A stretch of DNA of 64,000 bases from an uncultured Candidatus Melainabacteria bacterium. GTDB taxonomy: Bacteria > Cyanobacteriota > Vampirovibrionia > Gastranaerophilales > Gastranaerophilaceae. Made by a program: the position numbers and the translations under genes. Where the stretch lies: positions 62,001 through 126,000 of the forward strand of contig CAKVIE010000002.1 in NCBI GenBank assembly GCA_934754505.1, in the 5' to 3' direction. Positions 23,454-33,087 of this stretch are shown in pieces (the first letter of the stretch is position 1; each line of letters starts with the position of its first letter). The notes under the pieces were generated by a model. That model made no database searches and was not told where the DNA came from. It saw nothing but the letters and a program-made list of their open reading frames with translations.

Positions 23454-24797
23454 TTGAAAGAAAAAATCACCAAAAAAGTTATGGATTATCCGTATTTGCA
23501 GAAACCTGCAATGATATACGAAAGAGAAAACGGACACAAAATAGTTCTTGCATACAAACCCGGGACATTGGTAAATGTCAGCACTTGGGTTAAAACAGGT
23601 TCAATAAACGAAACAGCTGAAAACAATGGTGTTTCACATTTTTTGGAACACTTGATGTTCAAAGGTACAAAAAATCACAAGGCGGGATATTTTGACCGAA
23701 CTCTCGAATCAAAAGGCGGAATAGTTAATGCCGCAACTTGGAAAGATTATACTTTTTATTATGTAACTTTGCCGAAAGGTCCCGATGATGCATATTTCAA
23801 ACAGGCAATCGAACTTCATGCGGATATGATGCTAAATCCTGTAATTCCGCCTGAAGAAATCGGCGACACCTTTGACATAAACAATCCGAACATAAAAGTT
23901 AAACGTGAAAGACACGTTGTAACGGAAGAAATCAGAATGCGGGAAGACCAATCGTGGACAAGAGTTTACAATATGTGTAACCACAATATGTACACTAATC
24001 ACCCGTATAAATTTGATGTTATCGGAACGGCAAAATTAATTGCCGAAATGCCGAGAGAAACGGTTATGGATTATTACAAAACCAATTACACCCCAAGCAA
24101 TATGACAACAATTATTGCAGGTGATTTTGATTTTGATAAAGTTCTTGATTTTGTCGTTGAAAAATTCGATTTTGAAGGAAGAAAAAACGGCGAAAGACGA
24201 GTTAATAAAATTGATTTGCCGACAAACGAAACAAAATATGTTGAAGAAAAATCAAATATTACAACGGGATTTTTGACAGTCGGATATCTTTGCCCCGAAG
24301 CAAAAGACTTAAAAGGTACGATAATCGGCGATATAATTGCGGTTGTGACAGGAGAAGGTCAAAGTTCAAGATTGTATCAAAATTTGATCGAAAAACAAGA
24401 TGAACAAATTTTCAACGTTGTATCTGCTGATTTTTACAGCTTTAGAGATGGCGGTAATTTCTTTGTTCAAGCTAATTTCGACCCTGAGAAAAAAGATAAG
24501 GCTGTTGAATTGGTAAAAGCTGAAATCGAAAAATTATATACAGACGGAATTTCCGAAAACGAATTGAAAAAAGCTGTTAAAAAGCTAAAAGCAAGATTTG
24601 CGGAAACAAGCGAAACAGTTTCTGACATAGCAGAAACAATCGGATATTATATGACGGTTTGTGATGATGCAGAGCCGATAAATTCGTATCTGTCAATACT
24701 TGAGGGCATAACTGTTCAAGATGTAAAAGATTATGCAAAGAAATATATTGATTTAAGCCACGCAGTATTTGCACTTCTTTTACCGGAGGAAAAATAA
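23454..24797 (+). CDS. M16 family zinc metallopeptidase, catalytic subunit
   Basis: This 447-residue protein has the inverted zinc motif HFLEH at residues 62-66 with a downstream glutamate near 158 (VVTEEIRMRED), as in PqqL/YmxG-type processing peptidases. A second, noncatalytic M16 half spans about 235-440. The start is a TTG after GAGG. It overlaps the next gene by one base. M16B enzymes work as heterodimers of a zinc subunit and a partner bearing the Arg/Tyr pair, and the two genes here fit that. There is no signal peptide, so it is probably cytoplasmic, degrading peptides. Confidence 0.9.
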   Translation: MKEKITKKVMDYPYLQKPAMIYERENGHKIVLAYKPGTLVNVSTWVKTGSINETAENNGVSHFLEHLMFKGTKNHKAGYFDRTLESKGGIVNAATWKDYTFYYVTLPKGPDDAYFKQAIELHADMMLNPVIPPEEIGDTFDINNPNIKVKRERHVVTEEIRMREDQSWTRVYNMCNHNMYTNHPYKFDVIGTAKLIAEMPRETVMDYYKTNYTPSNMTTIIAGDFDFDKVLDFVVEKFDFEGRKNGERRVNKIDLPTNETKYVEEKSNITTGFLTVGYLCPEAKDLKGTIIGDIIAVVTGEGQSSRLYQNLIEKQDEQIFNVVSADFYSFRDGGNFFVQANFDPEKKDKAVELVKAEIEKLYTDGISENELKKAVKKLKARFAETSETVSDIAETIGYYMTVCDDAEPINSYLSILEGITVQDVKDYAKKYIDLSHAVFALLLPEEK

Positions 24798-26041
24798 TGA
24801 AGAAAACACAATTAAGCAACGGAATAACAGTAATTACAAAAGTAAACAAAAACACTCCGAGAACGGCAGTCACGTTTTATTTATGCCTTGAAAATCAAGA
24901 AAAAAAAGCTGGAATTTTTGCATTGTTAAACAACTTGTTTTTGCAAGGAACTGAAGCAAGAACGGCAGAAGAAATTGCAAACGAAACGGAAGATAATGCA
25001 ATCGAGTTGTACAGCGAATTTAAGTCTGATTATGTCAGATTTAAAGGTTTGAGTCTTAATGAAGATTTTGAACATACACTTGAGCTTATGGAAGATATTA
25101 TGCTCCATTCGACGTTGAAAGATTTTGACAAAGAAGTTATCAAGTTGAAAGGTGAAATCAAGGCTGATTTAGATTCGCCGAAAACGAAGGCTTATGCTGA
25201 ATATTACAAAGCTCTTTACAAAAATCACCCGTACGGCAACACTATTATCAAAATTCTTGAAGACATTGATAAAATCACAAAAAACGATGTAAAAGCCGCT
25301 TATGACGATATTTTAAAAACTTCTAAAAAAATCATCTCTGTGGTTGGGGATTTTGAAGAAGAAAACCTTTTGAAAATTTTGGAAAATCATTTCGGAAAAA
25401 TGACAAACAACAAGGATTTCAACTGCAAAACACCTTCTGCAAAAATCGAAAAAGACGAGTTAGTCTGCGTAGAAAAAGATGATGCAAAACAGGCTCAAAT
25501 TCTTGAGGGCTGGTTGTTCCCGACATACACGAATAAAGAATATGCAGCTATCTGCCTTATGAATTCACTTTTGGGCTCAAGCGGATTGTCATCAAGATTG
25601 TTCTTGGAACTTCGTGAAAAACAAGGGCTTGCATATACTGTCAGAAGCATTTATGAACCAAAATCAAAAAGTGCATCTTTCACAATTTACATCGGAACTG
25701 AACCGAAAAATATTAAAACAGCTATCGACGGCTTCAAAACCGAAATCGAAAAAATTAAAAATATTCCCGTCGGCGATGATGAATTGAACGATGCTAAAAA
25801 TAACGTCATCGGAAAACGTGGTTTCTACTTTGAAACTAATGCGTTGGAATCTTCGGTTACGGGCATGTATGAGGCACAAAATTTGGGTTGTGATTATGAA
25901 GAAAAATTCATAGAAACAATAAAAAATGTTACGGCAAATGACATTCAAGAATGTGCAAAAAAATATTTCTCAACGCCGAAAGTCTTGACAGTTCTTGCTC
26001 CTGCAAAATTTATCAATCCTGTTAAAAATGACATACTGTAA
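24797..26041 (+). CDS. M16 family peptidase-like partner subunit (no zinc motif)
   Basis: This 414-residue M16 fold protein lacks HxxEH: the corresponding stretch reads LLNNLFLQG. It keeps the C-terminal ELREKQGLAYTVRS element that contributes Arg and Tyr to substrate binding in the partner's active site. Stop and start overlap (TAATG) with the catalytic subunit gene, so the pair is translationally coupled. The architecture equals that of Sphingomonas-type M16B alpha/beta heterodimers. Confidence 0.88.
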   Translation: MKKTQLSNGITVITKVNKNTPRTAVTFYLCLENQEKKAGIFALLNNLFLQGTEARTAEEIANETEDNAIELYSEFKSDYVRFKGLSLNEDFEHTLELMEDIMLHSTLKDFDKEVIKLKGEIKADLDSPKTKAYAEYYKALYKNHPYGNTIIKILEDIDKITKNDVKAAYDDILKTSKKIISVVGDFEEENLLKILENHFGKMTNNKDFNCKTPSAKIEKDELVCVEKDDAKQAQILEGWLFPTYTNKEYAAICLMNSLLGSSGLSSRLFLELREKQGLAYTVRSIYEPKSKSASFTIYIGTEPKNIKTAIDGFKTEIEKIKNIPVGDDELNDAKNNVIGKRGFYFETNALESSVTGMYEAQNLGCDYEEKFIETIKNVTANDIQECAKKYFSTPKVLTVLAPAKFINPVKNDIL

Positions 26042-26058
26042 AAAAATAAAAAATGGAT

Positions 26059-26064
26059 TATAAT
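26059..26064 (+). promoter_or_regulatory. -10 element of the TPR gene
   Basis: A perfect TATAAT lies 18 bases past the M16 stop and 24 bases before the TPR start, suggesting a separate promoter. No ribosome site is visible before the ATG. Confidence 0.4.
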
Positions 26065-26087
26065 AAGAACAGAATTTAGACAAAAAC

Positions 26088-27689
26088 ATGAATCAAACTA
26101 AAGAACAAAAACAATTAGAAAAGCAAATCAACAAGTTTCAAAAAAAAGGCAATATCCAAAAGGCCATAGAAACTTGTCAATTTGCGTTGGTTCATTACGG
26201 AACAAACCCTGATTTACACGTCAAATTGGGTGATTTGTATTTAGAAACGCATTTAGATGTCCGACAGTCGAAACAGTACACGGACGAGGCTATTTCGGAA
26301 TATCAAAGAGCTTTAGAGTCTTATATTGATTCACCTGAAATTTTCTACAAGTTAGGTATGGCATTCTTTTATAAGAATGATTTGGATAAAGCTATAAACT
26401 ATTTCGAGCTTGCAATCCAAAATGCACCTGATTTTGTCGATGCAAGATATATGAAAGCCGAATGCTTTATGAGAAAAGGATATTTTCATGAAGCACAGGA
26501 TTTTGCAAAAGAGGCAATAAAAATCAATCCGTGGAAATCATCACGTTCCCACTATTTAATCAGCTGCCTGCTTAAAGTTTCGGCATTTAAAGATTATAAA
26601 ATAACTATGAAAAGTTATTGGGAAATGTTTTTGTCGATAATAACTTTGCCGTTTGACAAAAAAGCTCAAAAACAGACCTTGCATAAACTTTCATATTTCA
26701 AATTCATGCCCGTACTATTAAAAGGCTTTATCCTTGCACAGTTATACGGTCCGGAAAAAGCGTTAGAAGTTTACAGAAATGCTGTTGAAAAGGCTCCGGG
26801 ATTTGTGCATTTATATTGCATAATCGGCGATATTTATTCGATTTTAGGCAAATATGAAGAAGCTATATACGAGTATAAACTGGCTATATGGCTTGATAGT
26901 TTGAATATTTTTGCATACCGTTCACTTTGCAGAATTTACGAGGAAATCGGAGATTATGACAGTGCTGCGGACATTTACAGAAAGCTTATAGTAATTCAGC
27001 CGTATCTTGCAGAATATCACAGTAATTTGGCAAATATTTTGTATTTGAAAGGTGATATACAGGGTGCAATTTCGCATTATCAAAATGCAATTACGATTAA
27101 TCCGAAAATAACTTGGACAAGTATTGTTGCCCAGACATTGGGATATGTATTCCAAGAAAATGTGAAAAACCTTGATGCGGCAATCGGAGCTTATCAGACT
27201 GCGTATATTTTGACTCCGAAAGATATTGATATTTATATCAATTTAGGCAGTGCTTTTTATGAAAAAGGCGAATATAACAATGCTTTGTCGATTTATAGAC
27301 AGGCGATTGAATTAGAACCTACAAATGCCAAAATTTATTGTAATTTGGGTTATTTGTATTGGGGTAAAGGCGAACTTGATGAAGCAATCAAGACCTATGA
27401 AACAGCTATTAAGTATGATCCTGAATATGATATTGCTTATAACAATTTAGGTGTTATTTATTTAGATGATTTAGGCAGAGTACAAAAGGCGATAGAGCTT
27501 TTTGAACAAGCTATTCAACACAATCCGAATTATGCACTTGCAAATTATAACCTCGCAAGATCTATTGCAATTACGGGCGATAAAGTTGAAGCAGCAAAAC
27601 TTTATCAGGTAGCAATGGACATAAACAACATCACACACGAGCTTGACCCGCAGGAAATAAAAGACAAAATTCAGGATTTATTTAACTAA
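26088..27689 (+). CDS. Tetratricopeptide repeat protein
   Basis: This 533-residue protein is made almost entirely of TPR units, for example FYKLGMAFFYKNDLDKAINY, YINLGSAFYEKGEYNNALS and YNNLGVIYLDDLGRVQKAIEL, about ten repeats in all. A nonrepeat region with aromatic residues lies near 165-215. No enzyme domain, signal peptide or membrane segment is seen. TPR proteins act as scaffolds; the partner is unknown. A thioesterase gene follows 54 bases later. Confidence 0.85.
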   Translation: MNQTKEQKQLEKQINKFQKKGNIQKAIETCQFALVHYGTNPDLHVKLGDLYLETHLDVRQSKQYTDEAISEYQRALESYIDSPEIFYKLGMAFFYKNDLDKAINYFELAIQNAPDFVDARYMKAECFMRKGYFHEAQDFAKEAIKINPWKSSRSHYLISCLLKVSAFKDYKITMKSYWEMFLSIITLPFDKKAQKQTLHKLSYFKFMPVLLKGFILAQLYGPEKALEVYRNAVEKAPGFVHLYCIIGDIYSILGKYEEAIYEYKLAIWLDSLNIFAYRSLCRIYEEIGDYDSAADIYRKLIVIQPYLAEYHSNLANILYLKGDIQGAISHYQNAITINPKITWTSIVAQTLGYVFQENVKNLDAAIGAYQTAYILTPKDIDIYINLGSAFYEKGEYNNALSIYRQAIELEPTNAKIYCNLGYLYWGKGELDEAIKTYETAIKYDPEYDIAYNNLGVIYLDDLGRVQKAIELFEQAIQHNPNYALANYNLARSIAITGDKVEAAKLYQVAMDINNITHELDPQEIKDKIQDLFN

Positions 27690-27743
27690 TATTTGGCATT
27701 TAAGAAAATTTGCCGAAATTAATCAGCTTATCGAGGCGGAAAC

Positions 27744-28154
27744 ATGATATTTGAACAAACAGCACGAGTTATGTACGAAAACACCGATTCATACAAGGTT
27801 GTATGGCACGGAAGCTATTTGAGATGGTTTGAAGAAGGCAGATTTAATATTTGCAATTCAACAGGAGTTAATCTAATTGAGCTTGAAAATTCAGGGATAA
27901 CCTTTCCGATAGTCGATATGCACGTCAGATACAAATCTCCTGCCGTTATTTTTGAAGAAATTACTATCGAAACAAAAATCACAGAGGTTAAATCAAGAAG
28001 CATAACCTTTGCCCAAGCCGTCAAAAACAAAGAAACAGGCGAGGTTCACGTCACAGCAGAATTTGTTTGCGTAATGGTTGATATGAACGATAAAAAAATG
28101 CAAAAGCTCCCTCAAGAGCTTATGACAGCTTTTGAACAGGCTGTTGAGAAATAA
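27744..28154 (+). CDS. Acyl-CoA thioesterase of the YbgC/4HBT hot-dog family
   Basis: This 136-residue protein starts RVMYENTDSYKVVWHGSYLRWFEEGR, matching the YbgC/FadM signature Y-x-D-T-D-x-x-x-x-V-y-h-x-x-Y-L-x-w-x-E, with Asn in place of the usual catalytic Asp ahead of Thr-Asp. The remaining hot-dog strands are complete. It should hydrolyse acyl-CoA or 4-hydroxybenzoyl-CoA-type thioesters. The substituted residue (YENTD for Y-x-D-T-D) could alter activity. GGCGG precedes the ATG, and a terminator follows. Confidence 0.85.
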   Translation: MIFEQTARVMYENTDSYKVVWHGSYLRWFEEGRFNICNSTGVNLIELENSGITFPIVDMHVRYKSPAVIFEEITIETKITEVKSRSITFAQAVKNKETGEVHVTAEFVCVMVDMNDKKMQKLPQELMTAFEQAVEK

Positions 28155-28206
28155 TTTATATTTTGGTTTAAAGTGCAACAACAGATTTATAAACCAATCA
28201 AAAATT

Positions 28207-28227
28207 GCTGTCAAAAACAGCTTTTTT
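28207..28227 (+). terminator. Intrinsic terminator after the thioesterase gene
   Basis: GCTGT-CAAAA-ACAGC followed by TTTTTT. Confidence 0.75.
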
Positions 28228-28310
28228 GGCATGCCAATTTAATTTTTTACAAAACATTTAAAAACAAAAGTTTTGGAAATTAATATTCAAGAACAAAAAA
28301 TTTAGCAATA

Positions 28311-28340
28311 AAAAAAGAGGTTTTGGAAAACCTCTTTTTT
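28311..28340. terminator. Intrinsic terminator of the tRNA gene
   Basis: AAAAAAGAGGTTTTGG and AAAACCTCTTTTTT form a strong hairpin, 3 bases from the CCA end of the minus-strand tRNA. Confidence 0.85.
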
Positions 28341-28343
28341 AAA

Positions 28344-28419
28344 TGGTGCGTCTGATGCGATTCGAACGCATGACCTATCCCTTAAAAGGGGAGTGCTCTA
28401 CCTGCTGAGCTACAGACGC
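28344..28419 (-). tRNA. tRNA-Lys (anticodon UUU)
   Basis: The minus strand gives a full cloverleaf of 76 bases: acceptor GCGTCTG/CAGACGC, D-arm with AGCTCAGCAGGTAGAGC, anticodon loop CTTTTAA, variable AGGTC, and T-loop GTTCGAATC. CCA is encoded. Position 27-43 of the anticodon stem is a C-U mismatch. A terminator follows directly. Confidence 0.95.
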
Positions 28420-28481
28420 TTATCTTTAACTCGTTGCTCTATTACAATACCAAGAACATAATTTACAGTCAACACTTTTTT

Positions 28482-29834
28482 TTAATTTTCTGCTTTTTGT
28501 TCTTCTTTTTCTTCCTCTTGAACTATTTCTTCAGGCTTTTGAACAACTTTTATCTTAACAATTCTTGTGCCGTCAAGTTCTTCAACAGTCAATGTAAATT
28601 TGTCAAAATCAACGCTGTCATTAATTTCAGCCATTCTGTCCAAGCGTTTTAAAATAATTCCCGCTATTGTTTCAACATCTTCTTCTTCGGGAATTTCTCT
28701 ATTGAAATAATTTGCAAACTCATCTATTCTCATAATTCCGTTTGCAATATATTCGTTTTCGCCTATTTTCTTGATATTAGCTTCTTCGTCAGTATCAAAT
28801 TCGTCTTGAACCTCGCCAACGATTTCTTCAATAATATCTTCCAATGTTACAAGCCCTGACGTTCCGCCAAATTCATCAACAATAATCGCCATTTGTATTT
28901 TGTTCAACTTGAATTCCTTTACAAGTTTGTCGAGCGAAACTGTTTCGGGGAAAAACTTTACAGGACGCAGCATTTTTTGCAAATTGAACTCTGATTTGTT
29001 CGCTGTCATAGCATACAAATCTTTAACGTGCAAAAGCCCTGCAACGTGATCCAAATCTTCCGTATAAACAGGATATCTTGTATATTGAGTGTTTAAAATA
29101 TCTTTTTCTAATTCCTCAAATGTAATATCCATAGGCAATGCAACCATATCAGGACGAGGAACCATAACTTGTTTTGCATCTTTGTCAGAAAATTTGAAAA
29201 TATTTTGAAGCATGTCTTTTTCTGTTTCGTTCAAAATACCTTCGTGATAGCTTGCATCAATAATCATACCGATTTCTTCGGTCGAGTGAACCGAGTGGCA
29301 TGATGCAGCAGGTGATATATGAATTAATTTCAACAAAGTATTTCCAAAACCGTTCAGTAAATAGATGAAAGGATTGAAAATTTTAGCAATTTGTTTCATC
29401 GGTTTTGCAATAAACAAAGCTGTTCTTTCAGGGAATTGCAAAGCGATTGATTTCGGCATTAATTCACCGATAACAACGTGCATAAATGTAATTACCGCAA
29501 AAGCAATACCTGTCGCAACCGAGTGAACGGCAACAGTTTTTTCAATACCGGGAAGCCAATTCAATACAGGTTCTAATATACCTGCAAGAGCTGCCTCGCC
29601 GACCCAGCCTAAACCGATACTTGCGATTGTTATACCTAATTGAACGGCTGCTATGTATTTATCCAAATGCTCAATTTCATGGCATACAATCTCGGCGACT
29701 TTATTGCCGTCTTTAGCAAGTTGTGCCATTTTAGTCTGTCTTACGTTAACAAGTGCAAATTCAGATGCAACAAAAAAACCGTTTGCTAACAATAAAAATA
29801 CTACTACAATTAACTTTGATAACAAATAATCCAT
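28482..29834 (-). CDS. CNNM/CorC-type hemolysin family membrane protein
   Basis: The 450-residue protein has an N-terminal DUF21/CNNM membrane domain (about residues 1-190, three to four helices, with ANGFFVASEFALVNVR), two CBS domains (about 205-325, with MVPRPDMVALP and IVDEFGGTSGLVTLEDIIEEIVGEVQDE in pattern) and a CorC_HlyC transporter-associated domain (about 340-425). Such proteins are inner-membrane magnesium/divalent-cation exporters or regulators. The last 20 residues are Glu/Lys-rich. It is monocistronic, next to tRNA-Lys. Confidence 0.92.
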   Translation of the reverse strand: MDYLLSKLIVVVFLLLANGFFVASEFALVNVRQTKMAQLAKDGNKVAEIVCHEIEHLDKYIAAVQLGITIASIGLGWVGEAALAGILEPVLNWLPGIEKTVAVHSVATGIAFAVITFMHVVIGELMPKSIALQFPERTALFIAKPMKQIAKIFNPFIYLLNGFGNTLLKLIHISPAASCHSVHSTEEIGMIIDASYHEGILNETEKDMLQNIFKFSDKDAKQVMVPRPDMVALPMDITFEELEKDILNTQYTRYPVYTEDLDHVAGLLHVKDLYAMTANKSEFNLQKMLRPVKFFPETVSLDKLVKEFKLNKIQMAIIVDEFGGTSGLVTLEDIIEEIVGEVQDEFDTDEEANIKKIGENEYIANGIMRIDEFANYFNREIPEEEDVETIAGIILKRLDRMAEINDSVDFDKFTLTVEELDGTRIVKIKVVQKPEEIVQEEEKEEQKAEN

Positions 29835-29940
29835 TTCACTATTTCTCTATAATAATAATTATACAAGAAAGAACACTTTTAAGCAAGTCGTATGATATTT
29901 ATGTAAAATTAAGATTTATTTAGAGGAATTATTTGTTTCA

Positions 29941-29977
29941 AAAAAAGTACAAGCTCAAACAAGAACTTGTACTTTTA
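29941..29977. terminator. Intrinsic terminator of the GH13 gene
   Basis: AAAAGTACAAG pairs with CTTGTACTTTT around an 11-base loop, with T-runs on both strands. Confidence 0.8.
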
Positions 29978-29999
29978 TTTTTATATATTTTTACTATGA

Positions 30000-32534
30000 T
30001 TAAAATTTCGGCTGACCTTTTTCCACATTGCCGTTGCCGTCAACTTTTTCAAGGATTACAAAGCCGTTTGCAGGAAGATTAAACTCTACTCTGCCTCGAT
30101 TTGCACTGTAAGTGCCGCCGTTTGTATATTCTCCCGTACCGTCAAATGTAGTTGAATTAGAGTTAATAGTTTCTTTCCAATTACCGTTATTCAAAACACT
30201 GACAGGGTCGTTAATTCCATAATTTGCAAGCGGTTTATCGCCAAAATTGTACAAGCCGACAACTTCGTTTCCGTTAAGGTCAAAACGTTTGATTACCATA
30301 ACCTTGTTTTGTTCATCAATCAAAGGTGTCATCGCATCAAGGTATTCCATGCCTTGAACATCTTGAAGTGCAGGATTTCTCTTAACCAAATCACTCATTG
30401 CTTGCGACAATTTGAAAATTCCGCCGATGGTGTGGTTTTCAGGGTCGATTTTTGATTCTTTGAAAGATTTTTCAAAGTTATAACCCTTTTCTTTTTCTAT
30501 ATTCGGTTCATCTGTTGCCTGTTCTCTTGTAAATCTGAACGGATTAATTTCTCCGTAAGCATCACCTTGGAACATCATCTTTGACCCCGGAACCATAAAT
30601 AAAAGTCCGATAGCCTCTTTGTGTTTGTCTTTTGCATGCTCTATTTCATCAGCCATTTGTTCTTTGGAAATACCATTTAAGCCGTTTTTCTGACAAATTG
30701 CAGAGAAATTTTTATCCCAATTTTCTTTATCAAACTCATAAGCCTCAAACATTTCCCGAACTGTATCAACACTTCTGATGTGTTTTGCAGCAGGTGATTC
30801 ACCGGCTCTGTCCGCAAGATGATTTGTTATTTGCAAATCCTTATGAATAATTTTTGTCATCAATCTTGAACCCGAATCGTTTCCGATTTCATCATGGCTC
30901 ATAAAATATTTTGTTCCGCCGATATCCTTGATATTATTGGCTAAAGTTTGCATTGAGGGATTATATCCCATAACCTCTTTATTAAGCAAAACAGCCTCGA
31001 CTGCGTGAGAAAATGCAAAGTCCCAATGCTCATTTCCACCGATGTTTTCTAATGAAACATTATTTGCATCTGTCTTGTCGATTGCTTCCAAATGCTTGTC
31101 AATATTACCATAGGGCAATTCCTGCTCTGTAAGATTTCTCGTCAAGCCGTCTTGCGTTCTATGGTCTTCCCAATGCAAAACAGTGTGCGGAAAGTGGAAA
31201 CGGACTTCTTGTGCAACCTGCTTCATTGTGTAGTTTGAACCCATTTCCGGAGTTTGGTCTGCTCTTAAAAAGTCGATATGATAATTATCAACCCAGTTCA
31301 TTGGCATATTTACAACGTAATCACGAACATTTGAGCTTACGGAACGATTGGAATCTTCAAGGTTAAATTGGCTGCCGCCCCATTTTCCGGGTTTTTCATA
31401 CGGAGCTAAATCAGACAAATTATTTCCCGATAATTTTTGTCCGTTTGTAATGCCTAACTCTTGAGCATCCGCATCACAAGGTCCGCACTTGAAAATATGA
31501 CTCGGAACCCAGTCCATACCTACGTTTATATTCTTAGAATGGGCATAATTTATCAAATCTTTTAAAGCGTTATTTCTATGAACTGCATCATCTTTGCCTT
31601 CTTCGCAGGCAACACCTCTTGAAACAGCATATTTATCAACACCGTCATAGCCCCAGTTTTCACCATAAGTGCCTTCCATAGGCATAAGTAAAATTCCGTT
31701 ATAAATTCCGTCTTTTGCAATTCTGTCAATTTCCTGCTTTGCAGCTTCTAATGAGCCTTCTTGCGTAAATGTCGGAATGTTGACCTGTCTTACTATCAAA
31801 TTTGACGGTTTTTGAAGCGGTTTACCGTCTGCACCTGTTGCTGAAAGTCCTGCTTTTCTGAGCAAATCTTGAGGTTGTCTTGCCAAATCGGAAACTCTTG
31901 CCGAATTTTTACCTGCAACCCAATCACCGTCTGTCCATTGATATTGATTGTTATCGTAAATTTGTGACCAGCTGAAAATGTGAGGTTGTGCTTTTGCAAC
32001 AGGGTCTTTTGTTTTGGAAATTGTATTTCCGTTTGCATCTTCCAAAACATATCTGTACATGCCGTTTGAATACGGCAATTTTGACTCTCCCGTAAATATT
32101 CCGTCTTTGCCTTTTTTAAGTTCTACAAATGTTGATTTTCCGTCGTTTGAATTTGCATCAATATGCCAATCGCCTGCCCATTTATCCTTTAAATGCTCGG
32201 CTTTGAATTGTTCATCAGTCAAAGCCACTTTATCTTGAGGGTTTCTGACTTCTACCAAAACCTTTGCTGCTTTCGGCGCCCAAACTTTAAAATCGACTGC
32301 TTGTGAACCGTCTTGAGAAGTTTCTTTTACCGTTGCACCCCAACTTCTGTGTTCTTCTATTCGTTTGCCGAAAGAAAGTTGTTTTGCAGGTATTACATAA
32401 GCACGCATGCTCTTTGCAACATCACTGCTTGCTAAATCTTTTTGTTCGTACTCTTGCTTTGGTTTTTCGGTTTTTTGAGTCGTTTCTGTTTGAATTTGCT
32501 TTAATTTCGATATATTTGACGTATTAATTTTCAA
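30000..32534 (-). CDS. GH13 alpha-amylase-family enzyme (branching-enzyme/TreZ-like) with lineage N-terminal motif
   Basis: This protein of about 844 residues has a low-complexity N-terminus containing VAKSMRAYVIPAKQLSFGK near residues 40-57, then a CBM48-like domain (about 65-210, DFKVWAPKAAKVLVEV), the GH13 barrel and a C-terminal beta domain. Active-site regions are complete: DWVPSH, FLRAD (nucleophile), LHWEDH (acid/base) and FMSHDEIG. It should act on alpha-1,4-glucan, probably transferring or hydrolysing at branch points, but the subfamily is unsettled. GGGTGA precedes the TTG at 32534; a GTG three codons earlier is the alternative. No glgA or glgC adjoins. Confidence 0.82.
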   Translation of the reverse strand: MKINTSNISKLKQIQTETTQKTEKPKQEYEQKDLASSDVAKSMRAYVIPAKQLSFGKRIEEHRSWGATVKETSQDGSQAVDFKVWAPKAAKVLVEVRNPQDKVALTDEQFKAEHLKDKWAGDWHIDANSNDGKSTFVELKKGKDGIFTGESKLPYSNGMYRYVLEDANGNTISKTKDPVAKAQPHIFSWSQIYDNNQYQWTDGDWVAGKNSARVSDLARQPQDLLRKAGLSATGADGKPLQKPSNLIVRQVNIPTFTQEGSLEAAKQEIDRIAKDGIYNGILLMPMEGTYGENWGYDGVDKYAVSRGVACEEGKDDAVHRNNALKDLINYAHSKNINVGMDWVPSHIFKCGPCDADAQELGITNGQKLSGNNLSDLAPYEKPGKWGGSQFNLEDSNRSVSSNVRDYVVNMPMNWVDNYHIDFLRADQTPEMGSNYTMKQVAQEVRFHFPHTVLHWEDHRTQDGLTRNLTEQELPYGNIDKHLEAIDKTDANNVSLENIGGNEHWDFAFSHAVEAVLLNKEVMGYNPSMQTLANNIKDIGGTKYFMSHDEIGNDSGSRLMTKIIHKDLQITNHLADRAGESPAAKHIRSVDTVREMFEAYEFDKENWDKNFSAICQKNGLNGISKEQMADEIEHAKDKHKEAIGLLFMVPGSKMMFQGDAYGEINPFRFTREQATDEPNIEKEKGYNFEKSFKESKIDPENHTIGGIFKLSQAMSDLVKRNPALQDVQGMEYLDAMTPLIDEQNKVMVIKRFDLNGNEVVGLYNFGDKPLANYGINDPVSVLNNGNWKETINSNSTTFDGTGEYTNGGTYSANRGRVEFNLPANGFVILEKVDGNGNVEKGQPKF

Positions 32535-32634
32535 AACGGTCACCCCACAAATACAACTAAACTTGATTTTACAACGTTCAAAAATATATTTTTTGACACT
32601 AATTTATATTTTTATTACAGAATTGTTACAACAA

Positions 32635-33015
32635 TTATTTGCGTTTGCAAATAAGTTCAATTTCGTTGCCGTCAGGGTCTTTCAAGAAAGCAATCGTGCT
32701 TGAAATCGAATCAAGTTTAAAAGGTTCATAAAGCCATTCGTAACCCATTTTTTTCATTTTTTCTTCAGCTTTTTCCATATCATCAACACCGAATGCAAAA
32801 TGTCCGAAAGCATTGCCGTTTTCATACTTTTCAGGCTTTTCATTGTTGTCGGTCAATTCAATTTGAACATCTCCGCTTTCCTCGTTGCCGAGATAATAAA
32901 GTTTGCAATCCTCAAGAGGAAGCTCCTTTACAACCTTTAACCCGATGAAATCACAATAGAATTTGAGTGCTTTTTCTAAATCTTTTACTCTTATCATTGA
33001 ATGTAAAAATTTCAT
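32635..33015 (-). CDS. Glyoxalase I-like VOC family protein
   Basis: The 126-residue protein is two beta-alpha-beta-beta-beta modules beginning MKFLHSMIRVKDLEKALKFY, as in bacterial lactoylglutathione lyase, with metal ligands at His5, a Glu near residue 62, HFAFGV and the final EIELI. It probably isomerises a methylglyoxal-thiol adduct or is a related VOC enzyme. GAGG stands 8 bases before the ATG at 33015; the frame extends ten codons upstream without a ribosome site. It is divergent from hydE. Confidence 0.85.
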   Translation of the reverse strand: MKFLHSMIRVKDLEKALKFYCDFIGLKVVKELPLEDCKLYYLGNEESGDVQIELTDNNEKPEKYENGNAFGHFAFGVDDMEKAEEKMKKMGYEWLYEPFKLDSISSTIAFLKDPDGNEIELICKRK

Positions 33016-33075
33016 AACAATTACCTCACAACATAATAATTTCAATTTTATTATATCAAATAAAATGATTTATGT

Positions 33076-33081
33076 CATAAT
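33076..33081 (+). promoter_or_regulatory. Extended -10 of hydE, possible leaderless transcript
   Basis: TG-T-CATAAT ends 6 bases before the ATG of hydE, so transcription would begin at or next to the start codon. No ribosome site is present. Confidence 0.4.
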
Positions 33082-33087
33082 GTTATT

